In this document: one piece after another, positions 12,913 through 23,993 of the stretch
How the letters are laid out: each line of letters starts with the position of its first letter
Numbering within the stretch: position 1 is the stretch's first letter
Source of the DNA: Platanthera guangdongensis
Taxonomy: Eukaryota > Streptophyta > Magnoliopsida > Asparagales > Orchidaceae
Direction of reading: 5' to 3'
Length of the DNA stretch: 64,000 nucleotides
NCBI GenBank assembly: GCA_039583875.1
Contig: CM077162.1
Coordinates: forward strand, 69,577,935-69,641,934
Notes under the pieces: generated by a model
Told to the model about the DNA's origin: nothing
Databases searched by the model: none
What the model saw: only the letters and a program-made list of their open reading frames with translations
Program-made: the position numbers and the translations under genes

Positions 12913-13023
12913 AGTCTCATCAACCCTATTGGTTGAATTATATCTACATACCTAATTGATTAAATTATTTTTTACAACCCCATTGGTTGAAATATATCTA
13001 CATACCCAATTGGTCTAAATTAT
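12913..13023. repeat. Two-copy ~55-bp direct repeat
   Basis: The phrase CAACCCnATTGGTTGAA followed by TATATCTACATACC and an ATTGG/AAATTATTTTT tail occurs twice in tandem, with a shorter partial copy just upstream. Confidence 0.7.
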
Positions 13024-13996
13024 TTTTGACATATATACGCTATGGAAAAATAAGGATGCAACTCTATAACAAAAGTTTGCCTCAATGAAATATGTCAGAC
13101 ACTTCTGATTAAAGTTCACATCGAACGGTTTTTATCAGACACTGCTGATAAAAGGGTCACAACCCAACACATAACAACAACACATACGATGAAAGCTTTT
13201 AAACTCTATCATTTGCAAACTCCCTTTTTCCATTAACATCAAAATTGAAGTATTATGACTAAGTTGCTTAATAATTTATTGTATGAATTTGATTATGGTG
13301 GAAAACACAATTTCATTGAAACAATAAAATTACTTGCCGAAAGGCTGTCAAACATAGAATTACTCGAGAAAAAGAATGAGGTCCAACAAACCGAAGTAGA
13401 GACAAGTCCTTTAAAATGGGACAATTTCATAGAATGGATTGATTATTCATCCATAGAATCTCTTGATACCATCAACAAGCATACTATCAATACATGAGGA
13501 CAGTAGCAAAAAATTTGGCATAAACAAAACTTCTACGTGTCTCAACAAATCCACCATCAATTGCTTCCAATAGATGAAAGGCACTAGTGAGTCACTATTA
13601 CCAAATGATGGCGAGACCGCCTTCAAAGAAGTCCTCTCCAGATTCCCCATCATACGCCATCATTGAGAGTCACTATTACTAAAGGATTTCAACAATATAA
13701 CGATAAAGCCATCGTCAACAAGACTACTATTCCAATAATTCCAAGATTTCACTATTGCCATATACTTTGAAATATAAAATGACAAAGCCATGAAAAATCC
13801 ATCATCAACTCCAACAATACTAGTGTTCTACGATACTCCTACAAAGCTGACACTATTCCAAGTTCTCCTACAAAGAAAAATATATGACATGTCTTGGTCA
13901 GAAAACATAGTTGTGTTATGTTCGTTTGTTGCATACACTTTCACAATAATAGTCATTGAGTAATTTTCATTTAGACATATGAAGACATCTTAGGGC

Positions 13997-14162
13997 CTAT
14001 AAAAAGGAACCTCTTCTGATGTATTATATATCAAACATTTGGAGAACTAAATAAACTTGTCTAAATTTCTTCTTAGTTCTCTTCTCGCTTGCCTTCCTAC
14101 ACCACATTTGCTATCCTCGAGTGATAGATAGTTCCAACCTATACTAGATCTAGTATCAAAAC
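13997..14162 (+). promoter_or_regulatory. TATA box followed by a degraded tRNA-Met primer-site-like sequence
   Basis: CTATAAAAAG at 13997-14006 is a strong TATA match. About 150 bp downstream, TAGTATCAAAAC (14151-14162) matches TGGTATCAGAGC at 9 of 12 positions, and all three differences are G-to-A. Promoter, short leader and primer site in this order fit a pararetrovirus or an LTR end. I do not see a clean LTR terminus before the primer site. Confidence 0.4.
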
Positions 14163-14165
14163 AGG

Positions 14166-14515
14166 GCGTGACCCACACGCCAGGGGGGCTACGATGAGCG
14201 TTGACTGGCCACGTGGGGGCACAACTCAGCAGATGAGAAGACTAGCTGCGCGAGTCTACGCGGTGTGTGACCGCGTGTAGGAGTGTCCCGGCGCGGTCGC
14301 GGTCTACGCAGGGCGCAGTTGCGCGCAGGCCGGGCACACATTGCGCCCCTGCTATACGCGTGTGTGGGTTTGGCTTCCTACTTGGGGGTTTCAGGGCATG
14401 CGACTTTGTTGTATATAATAGGTACGAGTCTTGCTGGTTCGACTTTGAAAATTCAGGGGGAACTCCTTCAAATGCCCCCAAATATTTTGTAACATCCTCA
14501 AACAACTAGACCCCT
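14166..14515. other. GC-rich palindromic interval, possible LTR scrap
   Basis: No gene. An abrupt rise in GC with facing motifs (CTACGCGG...CCGCGTGTAG around 14257-14280, GCGCAGTTGCGCGC near 14319) lies upstream of a TATA-like TATATAATAGG near 14413. The arrangement resembles the palindromes-before-TATA layout of other LTRs in the window, but the family is unknown and the ends are not visible. Confidence 0.4.
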
Positions 14516-16700
14516 AGGAGGCATTCCAGGCCTTAAAGAAGCAGTTGACCCAGGATCTGCTGCTCCAAGGGCCGAAGAAGTGGGAGGACCTATGCATGTA
14601 TCTCGGGGTCGTAACAGTGGCCCAGAGCTCTATCCTGGTTCGAGAAGAGGGGAAGAGATAGTTCCCCATATATTATGTGAGTCGGGTCCTGAGAAAGGCC
14701 GAGCTTCAATTCCTATCTTAGAAAAGCTGGCCTTCTCTCTTCTCTCTGGTCATCTCTGCGTGGAGGCTACGACCATACTTCCAGGCACACTCCATCCGAG
14801 TGGTGACTGACCATCCCCTCTGCAACATCTTCGAGGGGTGGAGCATTCAGGCAGGTTGGATAAGTGGTCGGTGGAGATGAGCGAGTTCGACATCTCCTTC
14901 GTCCCCCGCCTCTCGATCTAGGCCCAAGCAATGGCCGACTCTTTAGCTGACTACGTAGTCGAGGTGGCGGAGGAAGAGCTCACTCATCCGGCTTCGTGGA
15001 AGGTGAAGGTAGACGACGCTTCTGGAAAACATTCCTTGGGGGTGGGGGTAATCTTGGAAAGCCCCAAGGGATGAGGATCGAGCAAACGATGGTGGTGCAC
15101 TTTCCGATCACAAACAATCAGACCGAGTACGAAGCGGTGATCGCCGGGCTAGAAACCCATGGCCAGGGAACTAGGGGTGCTCGACGTGGAGGTCCTCACT
15201 GACTCCATGGTGGTGGCCTCCCAGATCAACGGGGAGTTTGAGGCAAGGGAGCCTACCCTCCGATTATACTTAGCGAAAGTAAAGGGGTTATCGGGATGTT
15301 CCAGACCTTCTCCTCCATCTGACACGTGCCCAAGGATGAGAACGAGCAGGTCGATCAGCTGGCAAAGCATGGTCCCCGGGTGGGGGTACCATCACTGATC
15401 TATTCCGCCCTTCCATTAAAGAGGGAGAGCTGATGGAGATGGATCAACACCCCTCGTGGATGGACCCGTTCACGACCTTCCTTTACACAGGAGAGTATCC
15501 GGAGGGGATGGACATGAAGAAGTTCATATACAAGTTGGCATACTATCTCCTCTAGGACGGACAACTGTATCAGAAGACTCTCTCGGGGATGCTTGCCCGT
15601 TGCATGGCCGAGAGGGAAGTGCAGAGGATCTTGGAAGGAGTCCACTTCGGAGAGTGTGGGAGTCACTCCGGTAGTCGGACCCTGGAAGGGAGGATTGTCA
15701 GACAGGGGTACTTTTGGCCAACCTTTGTCCACGACGCTGCGGAATTCACAAAGAGGTACCACAAATGCCAGTTGTTTGCCCCCTCCAACTACAACAGACT
15801 CATCGCCTCAAAAGCATCACGACCCCCTGGCCCTTTGCAATTTTGGGGATGGATTTGGTTGGACCATTCCCCCAGGCCAGCGGGCAGAGGAGGTTCCTGT
15901 TGGTAATGATAAATTATTTTTCTAAGTGGTTGGAGGTGAAAGCGCTAGCTAAGGTGACCTCCCAGGTCATCAGAATTTTTTTTGGGGGGGGGGGGGAGAT
16001 CATCTGCCGGAACGGGTTACCGCAGGCCACCGTCACGGATAATGGGCCTCAGTTCGCCAGTTTGGAATTCATTAGCTTCTGTGAGCAGCTTGGGATTAAC
16101 CTCAGATTTGCCTCGTCGACCACCCTAGGAGCAACAGGCAGGTGGAGGCGGCGAATAGATCATTGTGAACCTCCTGAAGAAGAAGGTCGAAAACCTAGAA
16201 GGGAGCTGGGTGGAGCAGCTCCCCTCGGTCCTCTGGGCTCTAAGGACCACCCCGAACACAGCCACCGGGGAGACCCCCTTCAAGCCCTCCCATGGCTGCG
16301 AGGCAGTGCTCCCCATAGAATTTAAAGTCCATACGCCTCAGGTGGTCGCGACAGAGGAAGGCAGAGAAGAATGACAAGCTGAAAATGAGGAGGAGCTGCG
16401 GATCTCCCTTAACATAGTGGAGGAGCTTCGTGACCTCTCCGCCATCCGACAGGAGGAAATAAAGAGGAGAATGGCTTAGTACTTTGACAAGCACGTCAGG
16501 GTAAAATAATTCATGAAAGGGGACTTGGTCTTAAAGAGGTGGATGCAACGGGAAGATCAGTAGCTGTGGGAAAGCTCAACCCCAACTGGGAGGGTCCATA
16601 TATGTGAAAGAAGCATTGAAATCAGGAGGGTATCGCCTCCGGAATGTGGAGGGCGAGACCCTGAGTCTCACCTGGAGTGGTGATGACTTGAAGTGCTTTT
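14516..16700 (+). pseudogene. Tat-type Ty3/gypsy pol 3' part D2 (RT end to integrase and C-terminal tail)
   Basis: Starts in the RT connection (FQALKKQLTQDLLLQGPKKW, then VREEGKR). It continues through the RT-linked RNase H, the second archaeal-type RNase H (WKVKVDDASGKHSLGVGVIL, VVHFPITNNQTEYEAVIAGL), and the integrase zinc region (RYHKCQLFAPSN). The integrase core follows (FAILGMDLVGPFPQASGQRR with TVTDNGPQFASLEFISFCEQ), then WALRTTPNTATGETPFK. The final tail (SGGYRLRNVEGETLS near 16625-16670) is the usual end of gypsy pol. Many frameshifts and stops break it. A T8G12 run at 15977-15996 lies inside the integrase. Gag, protease and most of RT are missing. Confidence 0.9.
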
Positions 16701-16789
16701 AACCATAAGATATGTAAGGAGTCTTTTTTCTAATGAAGCTTATTCATATGCCAAGTCTCTTGCAATAATTCATATGAGTAGTGGAGATT

Positions 16790-17735
16790 CCACTTAGCAG
16801 ACCCCGAGCAGATCCCGCTACCAGGCTCCCATCTAGCTGATAGGGTTGGATATCACCGTGTGTGTCTACCCGAACCCCGAGCAGATCCTGCTGCCAGGCT
16901 CTCATCTAGCTGGCAGAGCTGGATGTCACTCATGTGTGTCTACCCGGACCCCGAGCAGATCCCGCTGTCAGGATCTCATCTAGCTAGCAGGGCTGGATGT
17001 CACTCGTGTGTGTCTACCCGGACCCTGAGCAGATCCCTCTGTTAGGCTCTCATCTAGCTAACAGGGCTGGATGTCGCTCGTGTGTGTCTACCTAGACCCC
17101 GAGCAGATCCTGTTGCCAGGCTCTCATCTAGTTGGCAGGGCTGGATATTACTCGTGAGTGTCTACCCGGACCCGAGCAGATCATGCTGCAAGGCTCTCAT
17201 CTAGCTGGCAGGGCTGGATATCACTCGTGTGTGTCTACTCGGACCCCGAGCAGATCCTGCTGCTGCTAGGCTCTCATCTAGATGACAAGGCTGGATGTCA
17301 GTTTTGTGTGTCTACCCGAACCCCGAGCAGATCCTGTCGCCAGGCTCTCATCTAGCTGCAGGGCTGGATGTCACTCCTGCGTGTCTACCCGGACCACGAG
17401 CAGATACCGCTGACAGGCTCTCATCTAGCTGGCGGGGCTGGATGTCACTCGTGTGTGTCTACCTGGACCCCGAGCAAATCTCGCTGCCAGGCTCTCATCT
17501 AGCTGACAGGGCTAGATGTCACTCGTGTGTGTCTACCCGGACCCGAGCAGATCCTGCTTCCAGTCTCTCATCTAGATGGCAGGGCTGGATGTCACTTGTG
17601 CGTGTCTACCCGGACCCCGAGCAGATCCCGCTGTCAAGATCTCACCAAGCTGGCAGGGCTGGATTGTTACTCATGTGTGTCAACCCGGACCCCGAGCAGA
17701 TCCCACTGCCAGGCTCTCACCTAGTTGGCAGGGCT
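16790..17735 (+). repeat. Thirteen ~74-bp tandem repeats in the 3' UTR of D2
   Basis: The anchor GAGCAGATCC recurs at 16806, 16879, 16953, 17027, 17101, 17174, 17248, 17325, 17398, 17472, 17545, 17619 and 17694, giving spacings of 73-77 bp. Each unit includes CCAGGCTCTCATCTAGCTGG and TGTGTCTACCCGGACCC. The array follows the pol tail by ~100 bp and is cut by the LTR at 17736. Tandem arrays between pol and the 3' LTR are known in Tat/Ogre elements and can seed satellites. Frames such as CVYPDPEQIP repeated are artefacts of the array. Confidence 0.95.
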
Positions 17736-17861
17736 TGAAAGTGATGCCTCAGATACTAATGAAAGTGAGGGATTGATCTAACTAACTCTAGAGGGGGGGG
17801 GGGGGGTGAATAGAGTATTTTAAAAACTTTAAGTTGTTTTTATAGCGGATAAAATAGCGTG

Positions 17862-17892
<31 letters not shown>

Positions 17893-17918
17893 CATATATA
17901 GTATATATATATATATAA
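17862..17918. repeat. TA dinucleotide microsatellite
   Basis: Runs of (TA)n broken once by CATATATAG, inside LTR B. Confidence 0.95.
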
Positions 17919-19199
17919 GAAAAGAAATATCAGCACAACAAATAAGAAAGTAGAGCACAACTAGACGATACAAGGAAATTTATAGTGGTTCCCCAAAAAA
18001 CCTGGGTACATCCACTCTTCTAACACCCTGGTAGAATCCACTATAGGTTTTTGATCAGCTGCCCTGCCACCACAGGTTGTTGATCATGTGCCCTATCACC
18101 ATAGGTTGTTGATCATGTGCCCTATCACCACAAGATCTATTTTTCTAAGGGAGATCTAGCAACCCCTTGAGCTTTTGATTAGGTGCCCAAAAACCAAACC
18201 AAGTCGTTTGATCAGGAGACTTGAGAACCAAAAGGTTTAACTTTTGAAGGCAGTTATAACCCTATACACAGTGAGAGAAAATAAAATATGTTGTCTTCTC
18301 TGTCTCAATCCCCTGAGAAGACTAGTGATTAGTTGATGTTGTCAAAGCTCCCCCTGAGTTATAGAAATCTGATCAGGCGTAGGAGACTTGCTTCAGGGTG
18401 TAGGCCTTCATGATGAACACTTCTTCTTCCAGTGAAATGTTTGAGAGATTGAGCTTTTGGTCTCAGACTGAATATTGTGTTGCTGAAAGAAAATCTTGGA
18501 GAAGAAGAATGATGAACAAGATGTTCCATGTCTCTATTTCTTGTTCTGTTCGTTGAGAATGTTCTCTTCCTTATTCTCTTGATTCAATAATTCTTATTCT
18601 GGACTGTTAGACTTGTACTCAACAATCTTCAGAAATTTCTTTTTTATATGTTGATTGCCGATTTGAAATTCGAATTCCTTGAAGTCCACTGCATATTTTC
18701 TAGGAATTGTAACTTTTGATGCGCGAAAATGGATGAGGGAGAGTAGAGGGTTGTCGCGGGCACCAATAGCTAACAGGGTGTGTTCGTCTCACGGGCAAGG
18801 TAATGAGGTGAAGGGATTAATGATTGCAGGGATAGAGAAGAGGAGAAAGCTTCTGAGTGCTCGTGGAGGTTGAAGGGTTGCGGTGATAGAGGAGAGAAGG
18901 GAGTTGATCCGAGTACAGAAATGTAGGGAAGGTTGATCAGGAGCTGTCGAGCAGACGGTTACTTTGACGGTTGTTGTTCTTGCAGGTTGACGCTAAGAGA
19001 GTTGAGTTGAGAAGAAGGGAGGGGCCGCTAGCAGCGACAACAACATACTTCACGCGCTGCGGCTTAAATGCCACTCTTGCGACGGGCTTTCTTTGATAGA
19101 TATTAAATATTATAGCTTGAGTTACACCTTTATGTGGAAAGAAAATAAAGGTACATAGGGGGAAGCTGGCGACTAAGGAAAGAAGGTGCCAGAGAGGAG

Positions 19200-20190
19200 G
19201 CCGCTAGGACTGGGAAGTAAGGTCGGTAGGCCGCGCGGTTAGCTGAAGAGGGTGGGCGGACTGAGAAAGGGAGTCCGCCGGGGTTGATGGCTTGAGCTTG
19301 CCGTTGACTGTCCTCGAGCGTATAGGGCTGTCAGCCTCCTGTTAGCCTCCTTTAAAATGAGAGGCATGGGGGTTTATTTATAGGCCCGAGGAGGTAACGA
19401 CTTTCGATGACGTTACCCCTGGAGAGTCGGTAAGCGGTGCGAGTAGAGAGTGGAGTCCGCCGAGTCCGCAACAGGCCGCGCAGTCTGGGACTGCCTTCTG
19501 GAGCTGTTCTACTACTGGAGGACTGGGAGGAGTCCGCTCTTGATGTGCTGAGCGAGCCCACGCCAAGTTATGCGGGCTGAGGAGGTTACCCACCCGCTGT
19601 TGAGAAGAAGTGGGAGCCGGGATGCTGATGTTGAACGACGGGTTGCATAGCGAAGTCGCCGAGTCTACCTCTGCTACTAAAAAGAGACGAGGCCGCTAGT
19701 TGCTGAGAAGTTGGAGCTGTGGTTCATTAATGTAGGTGGACCAGAAGGTTGGACTGCGCTTCGAGTCCGCCCAGCTCGTGTCGAACGGGATGTGTTCGCT
19801 GAGCATGGCGGGTTGCCGGAGAGCTGGAGCGTCCGCGCTCCTTAGGCAGACTGAGAGAGTCCGCAAGCTGTAAGCGAAGTTGGCCGACTGGGCGACCTGG
19901 CGGACTGATGGGGCAGGTCGCTCATGCTGGCAAGGTGGAACCAGCTGTTGCGGGCTGGCGGCCTAGGGTCAGGTCCCCATTCTTGCTATGCAACGAGCTA
20001 GAGGGTTGTCGTCGTTGCTGATGAGTGGCAGCCTGGAGGCAGGTCGCCGCTATTGAGGCAAGGTGACAATGTGATGACGGCGATTTGAGTCCGCCAAGCT
20101 GGTGGATAGTTCACATGCTAGAGTGGAGAGAATCTTTTCGGTGGTTAGCCGATCAACCCACGCGGTCTACAGGGGCGGACTGAGGAAGCA
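19200..20190. repeat. GGCGGACT / AGTCCGCC facing-motif cluster in LTR B
   Basis: GGCGGACTGAG and its complement AGTCCGCC alternate through this GC-rich part, for example GGCGGACTGAGAAAGGGAGTCCGCC at about 19254-19280 and again near 19453, 19760, 19858, 19900, 20085 and 20174. The cluster lies on the U3 side of the TATA box, as the GTGTCGACAC array does in family A. Confidence 0.8.
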
Positions 20191-20236
20191 GTCCGTGACC
20201 CCTACAGAATAAGGAAATGCTGAGTGACCTGGGTGG

Positions 20237-22256
20237 TATAACGCCTCCATCAGTCACATGGAATATAACGGTGGGTCCAGGCCGGGGCCCCGCCATATTC
20301 CATAGACAAACGCGGAATTATGTGTGGAAATCAAATCTCATTCAACTCGTGTCCTAACTCAAAGCATTCTAGTGCAGCATTTTAAGTTATATGAACTCAT
20401 CACAGCGAATGTCCACTACATATATAAATGGCACATTTATATATAAACCAGAATGTATACAACACACACACACTCCATGGCCTTAAGGCCTTACAAGTTG
20501 CTCTTACAAATATACAATTTCATACATCGGCACGCAGTCGGCCACACATGAATCCAAGCATTCTTCGCACGACCTTCAAGGGCCTTAAACAGCAAGCCTT
20601 TATCCGCTCAATTCCAGTCAATTCAATTCACCAGCACCTGCAAATAGACATCCACCCAAGAGCGATAAAAAAAGTAACGTTCAACATTAGCTGACTAATT
20701 ATAACGACCCTATCCTTTTACCTGGGGAAGTGTTCCTTCCCTGTATGCATTGCAAACATATATCTATCAATCACAACAAGTGCTCTCAGGCACAACAAAA
20801 TCACAAACGTCGGTCTCAAACCAGATGCTCTGTGCACTCGGGCACCTTACGGTGTACCGGACTCCGTGGAAACACCACCGATCAGAGAATTATTAACTTG
20901 TGGTTGGCCTGTCCTAGTCACCCCAACCCGCAGAGTGGGAGCATTCCGCCCAACCACTCAGATGTGATAATCTCACGACAAACTTGAGCATTAATAGATC
21001 GGCCCACAACTGTGGGTGCAGCAAGTAGGGTCTTCTCGCGTCCTCCCAAACATTGTCACCAATCGACCTCCCAAAAGAACCAGGAGCAGGTTAGCTTTCC
21101 CGTGCTCAAACCATCAGTAGCACACAATTAGATGCGGGTTGGCCTTCCCTCCTGATTAGCTGTAGCATTTCACTCTCCCAGAGCAATAACGCTCACAATG
21201 CTCACACCACAAGGAGCTTAATCAAAGCATCCAAGATCCACACACCCATACATCCATACAAAACATCCATACTTATAAAGCATACACAGTTATCAAATAC
21301 ATGGAGTCTTCTCCGATTTACCCATAATCATCACCCAATCCAGACTAACTGTCCTAGATGGGCTTCACACAGCATGTCTATGTCGTACTTCAAACTTCCA
21401 GCTCTAGATGCAGACTCACCAAGGAATCACTTACGATGTCCACCTCTTGGTGGAGGATTCTATGCATATGCATAAAGAAAGACTTTGATGTCCAGAAGGA
21501 GATCATTACCTTGAAGATCATTTTGGAGCCATGACCTAGCCGGATGGAAATCACTGCCTCGGCTTTGCCTTCACGAATCCAAACTCGAATCTTGCTTCCG
21601 CACTCCGCAGCTCCTCCAGCAGCTAGTTTCCTCTTTCCCTTCCTTGCTTCCCTTGCTCTCCCTTTCTCTCTCTCTTTGAGAATGAGAAGAAGAAGAAGAA
21701 TGGCTTGAATAAGTTTCTCCCCCCATCATTCTCGGCCTTATCTCAGCAGGGAAGAGCTTGGGCCTTGGATCCAGGATAAGGAAAACGAACAGCCCAGATT
21801 TGCCCAGAAAAGGCTGAACACGGCCTGACACGCCCTGTGACACGCCGTATCACAGCCGTGTCCCTTAAGCGGCACACAACTGACTCAAGCCAGAGCCCGT
21901 GTCACACATTATACTCCCATGTCATGGCCGACACGCCCGTGTCAGGCAACCGTGTACCACACATAGCACAACATCTACTCACCCGAGCGGGACACGGCCA
22001 TGGGACCACGCCCGAGTCCCAGGCCGTGTACCCCCAAGACCACACCCGTGTCCAACAACACGACGCAATACTGGCTGAAACCCGCAAAGGACAACGCCCT
22101 GTGACACGCATGTGTCCAGGCCGTGTTCTCCCTTGCTTGCCACTCGACGATTGTCGAGTGCAGTTCATCGACCCGAGCACGACACGCCCTGGGACATGCC
22201 CGTTCCCAGGGCCGCATCACCAATCTTAACCCAAATTGGGATATGGGGGTGTTACA
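20237..22256 (-). repeat. 3' LTR of gypsy E
   Basis: Plus-strand ends are TATAACGCCTCC (TGTAACGCC with one G-to-A) and GGGTGTTACA, the usual inverted ends of Tekay-type LTRs. The first ~1 kb aligns by eye with 23994-25048 at roughly 90 percent. Confidence 0.9.
21820..22215. repeat. GACACG / CGTGTC palindrome cluster in E LTR
   Basis: ACACGCCC, GGCCGTGT and CCCGTGTC recur about a dozen times close to the U3 end (for example GACACGCCCGTGTC near 21929). Long frames here on both strands are by-products of this composition. Confidence 0.85.
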
Positions 22257-22859
22257 ATCCTCCCATCCTTCAAAAAAAATTTCGTCCCGAAATTTAGCTC
22301 AACGATGACCAATGACATACTCACCCTCGTTGCACTATAGGCAACCGATTTCCCAATAAAGCGAGCCGGGTTCGAGCTCAGATGTTGCAGCGTGGTTCGC
22401 CCCAAGGCATCACACAAGCAAACATCACAGTCAGAACACACACATCTACATATCCTTCACATGTGCACATCTATCCATATTTCAATATACACCATGATTG
22501 ATCGATCACTGAAATAACACAAAGTGTGCACCAACATCTCATCGTTTAACACGACGTATAACATATATGTACACAACCATCCCATTATTCCTGTCAGTAG
22601 TTACAACGCCCACGTAGTACGGATTACGATCGATGATTACTTCCGCTCACCCACATTATTTTGCAGATAACGTTTCATAGCCTCTTGGAGTTACAAATTA
22701 AACACACGAGGCTGAACTTCACCAATTGAGCTTTGCGGCTCTTGCACTTCAAATTATGCAGCCGAGGTTGCGTACGGGATACAGATGACTCGGCCACTGC
22801 TTTACCCTTCTCTTCATATGAAGCACCTACTTTTTCTCACCCCTTGGAGCGTCACTCTA

Positions 22860-23831
22860 ATAATTGTTGGCTAAATGTCCTTGCCTACCACATCAAAACA
22901 TATACGTGTCTCCACACGTTCTTGTTCATAGGTTGCTCCCAAGAAACAGTAGACGGAGTTGGTTCAGCAGGCCTAAACTTTTTCTTATCTCGTTTCTTAA
23001 ACTCCGACTGTTGTCCGACTGCAGAACTTTAAATTCCGGCTTCTCTACTACCAGACTGTTCTTCTCTTGTACCCGTTTTAAATCTTTCTCCAGCGCACGG
23101 GCTATATCGACCAATGCTTGGAAGTCTTGGTTCACTGAACTCAGGAGTGCTAACCTCAACTCATCCCGCAGTCCCTCGTAAAAGTGATTCGTCTTCCGTG
23201 CCTCCTCGGCAAAAGTAGACCCCGCATAGTGCCCCAGTCTGGTGAACTCATGCAGGTAAGTATCAATATCATGCTCACCCTGCACCAGACATAGAAACTC
23301 ATTCTCCATGATAATCCGCTGCGACACTGACAAATACTTGGCCAGAAATAACTGTGAGAATTCTTCGATCAAATTTTCTTCCAATCCTCGCCCTGCCAAG
23401 TGATGCACTTCCACTTCGTCCCACCAAAGCCGTGCATCGCCTTCCAACAGAAACGTGGCTAAAGTCACCTTCTGTGCCTCCGCAGTTCGGATTGCTATCA
23501 AGATTCTTTTTACTCTTGCAAGCCAATCTTCTGCCTGCGTTGGGGAAGTCGCCCAACCAAACATAGGTAGATGAAACTCCATAAATCCCTTCAATGGGTC
23601 ATCCGCTCATTGCTCTTATACCATAGCTTCAGCGCGCTCTTGCCATGCACCAGGCCGTACTGGCACCTCTGCAGGACTTGCCTGCCCAGTAGGCTGTGCT
23701 TGTAACACTGCGAGCACCATCTCAGTCACCACATGTATGGTATCCGCCGAGGGAGGTGTAGGCGCTTCAACTGGTGCCGCACTATCGTCGGACCACTGGG
23801 GCTCAGACTGTCCTGCACCACTCCTCGTCAC
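22860..23831 (-). pseudogene. Gag of gypsy E, with in-frame stops
   Basis: A retrotransposon gag domain on the minus strand: FHLPMFGWATSPTQAEDWLA, WWDEVEVHHLAGRG, FSQLFLAKYLSVSQR and FLCLVQGEHDIDTYLHEFTR are typical gypsy capsid blocks (about 23150-23590). A basic Gln-rich N-terminal part lies at 23616-23831. A C-terminal zinc knuckle remnant (CGRQGHLANNY, last Cys changed to Tyr) lies near 22870-22895. All parts are in one frame and are broken only by stops near 23600-23613, 22926 and inside the knuckle. It would package element RNA if intact. No pol follows. Confidence 0.88.
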
Positions 23832-23978
23832 CTATCAATGTACAAACATCATATAACATACATTGCCTCAATGCAAATATATATTGACTATATGGTGACG
23901 CTCCTCTCGTATATGTATAACATTCATTGTGGATATTCTTGAGTTCACTTATGTTCTCCCTCCATAAATCTCAAACCT

Positions 23979-23990
23979 GCTCTGATACCA
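23979..23990 (-). promoter_or_regulatory. Primer-binding site of gypsy E
   Basis: Minus-strand TGGTATCAGAGC, three bases from the LTR terminus TGTAACGCC at 23994. Confidence 0.93.
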
Positions 23991-23993
23991 CTT

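Larger units (their letters stand above)
12123..14165 (+). pseudogene. Probable endogenous caulimovirid remnant with movement-protein-like segment
   Basis: At about 12183-12355 one frame reads RDERIINPLNSLLGGLKSNL followed by FGVNIHPDSCVSLYDQNI. That order (an N..SLLG.L block, then a short gap, then a SL.D.N motif) is what I recall for 30K-type movement proteins of reverse-transcribing plant viruses. Downstream pieces (for example DLHVFIKEIPLQ near 12540) look like the same decayed protein. Frames 12686-12874 and 13255-13497 are open but unassigned. The segment is full of stops and indels. It is a dead copy, not a functional virus. The alternative is an unrelated AT-rich repeat. Confidence 0.42.
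17736..20236 (-). mobile_element. Sirevirus-like LTR, family B, interrupted by gypsy E
   Basis: Begins TGAAAGTGAT and soon shows the G-run motif TAGAGGGGGG...TGAATAGA, the reverse complement of the CTATTCACCCCCCTCTAG end typical of Sirevirus LTRs and present in family A. Further in are a TTTATAGTGGTTCCCC stretch also shared with A, a minus-strand CTATAAATA box at about 19374-19384, and beyond it a palindrome cluster. Its U3 terminus is not found before the gypsy LTR at 20237, so it was probably cut there. A ~29-bp unit (GGTTGTTGATCATGTGCCCT) repeats near 18046-18132. Confidence 0.75.

Noticed and set aside
15149..15398. Frames on the minus strand in the Tat second RNase H
   Set aside because: Antisense of the recognised RNase H coding sequence on the plus strand.
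16860..17776. Repeat proteins such as CVYPDPEQIP repeated
   Set aside because: Translation of the 74-bp tandem array. Unit length is not a multiple of three, so the phrase jumps frame from copy to copy.
21837..22308. Frames of 60-130 codons in the E LTR
   Set aside because: Fall in the GACACG/CGTGTC cluster on both strands, with no domain.
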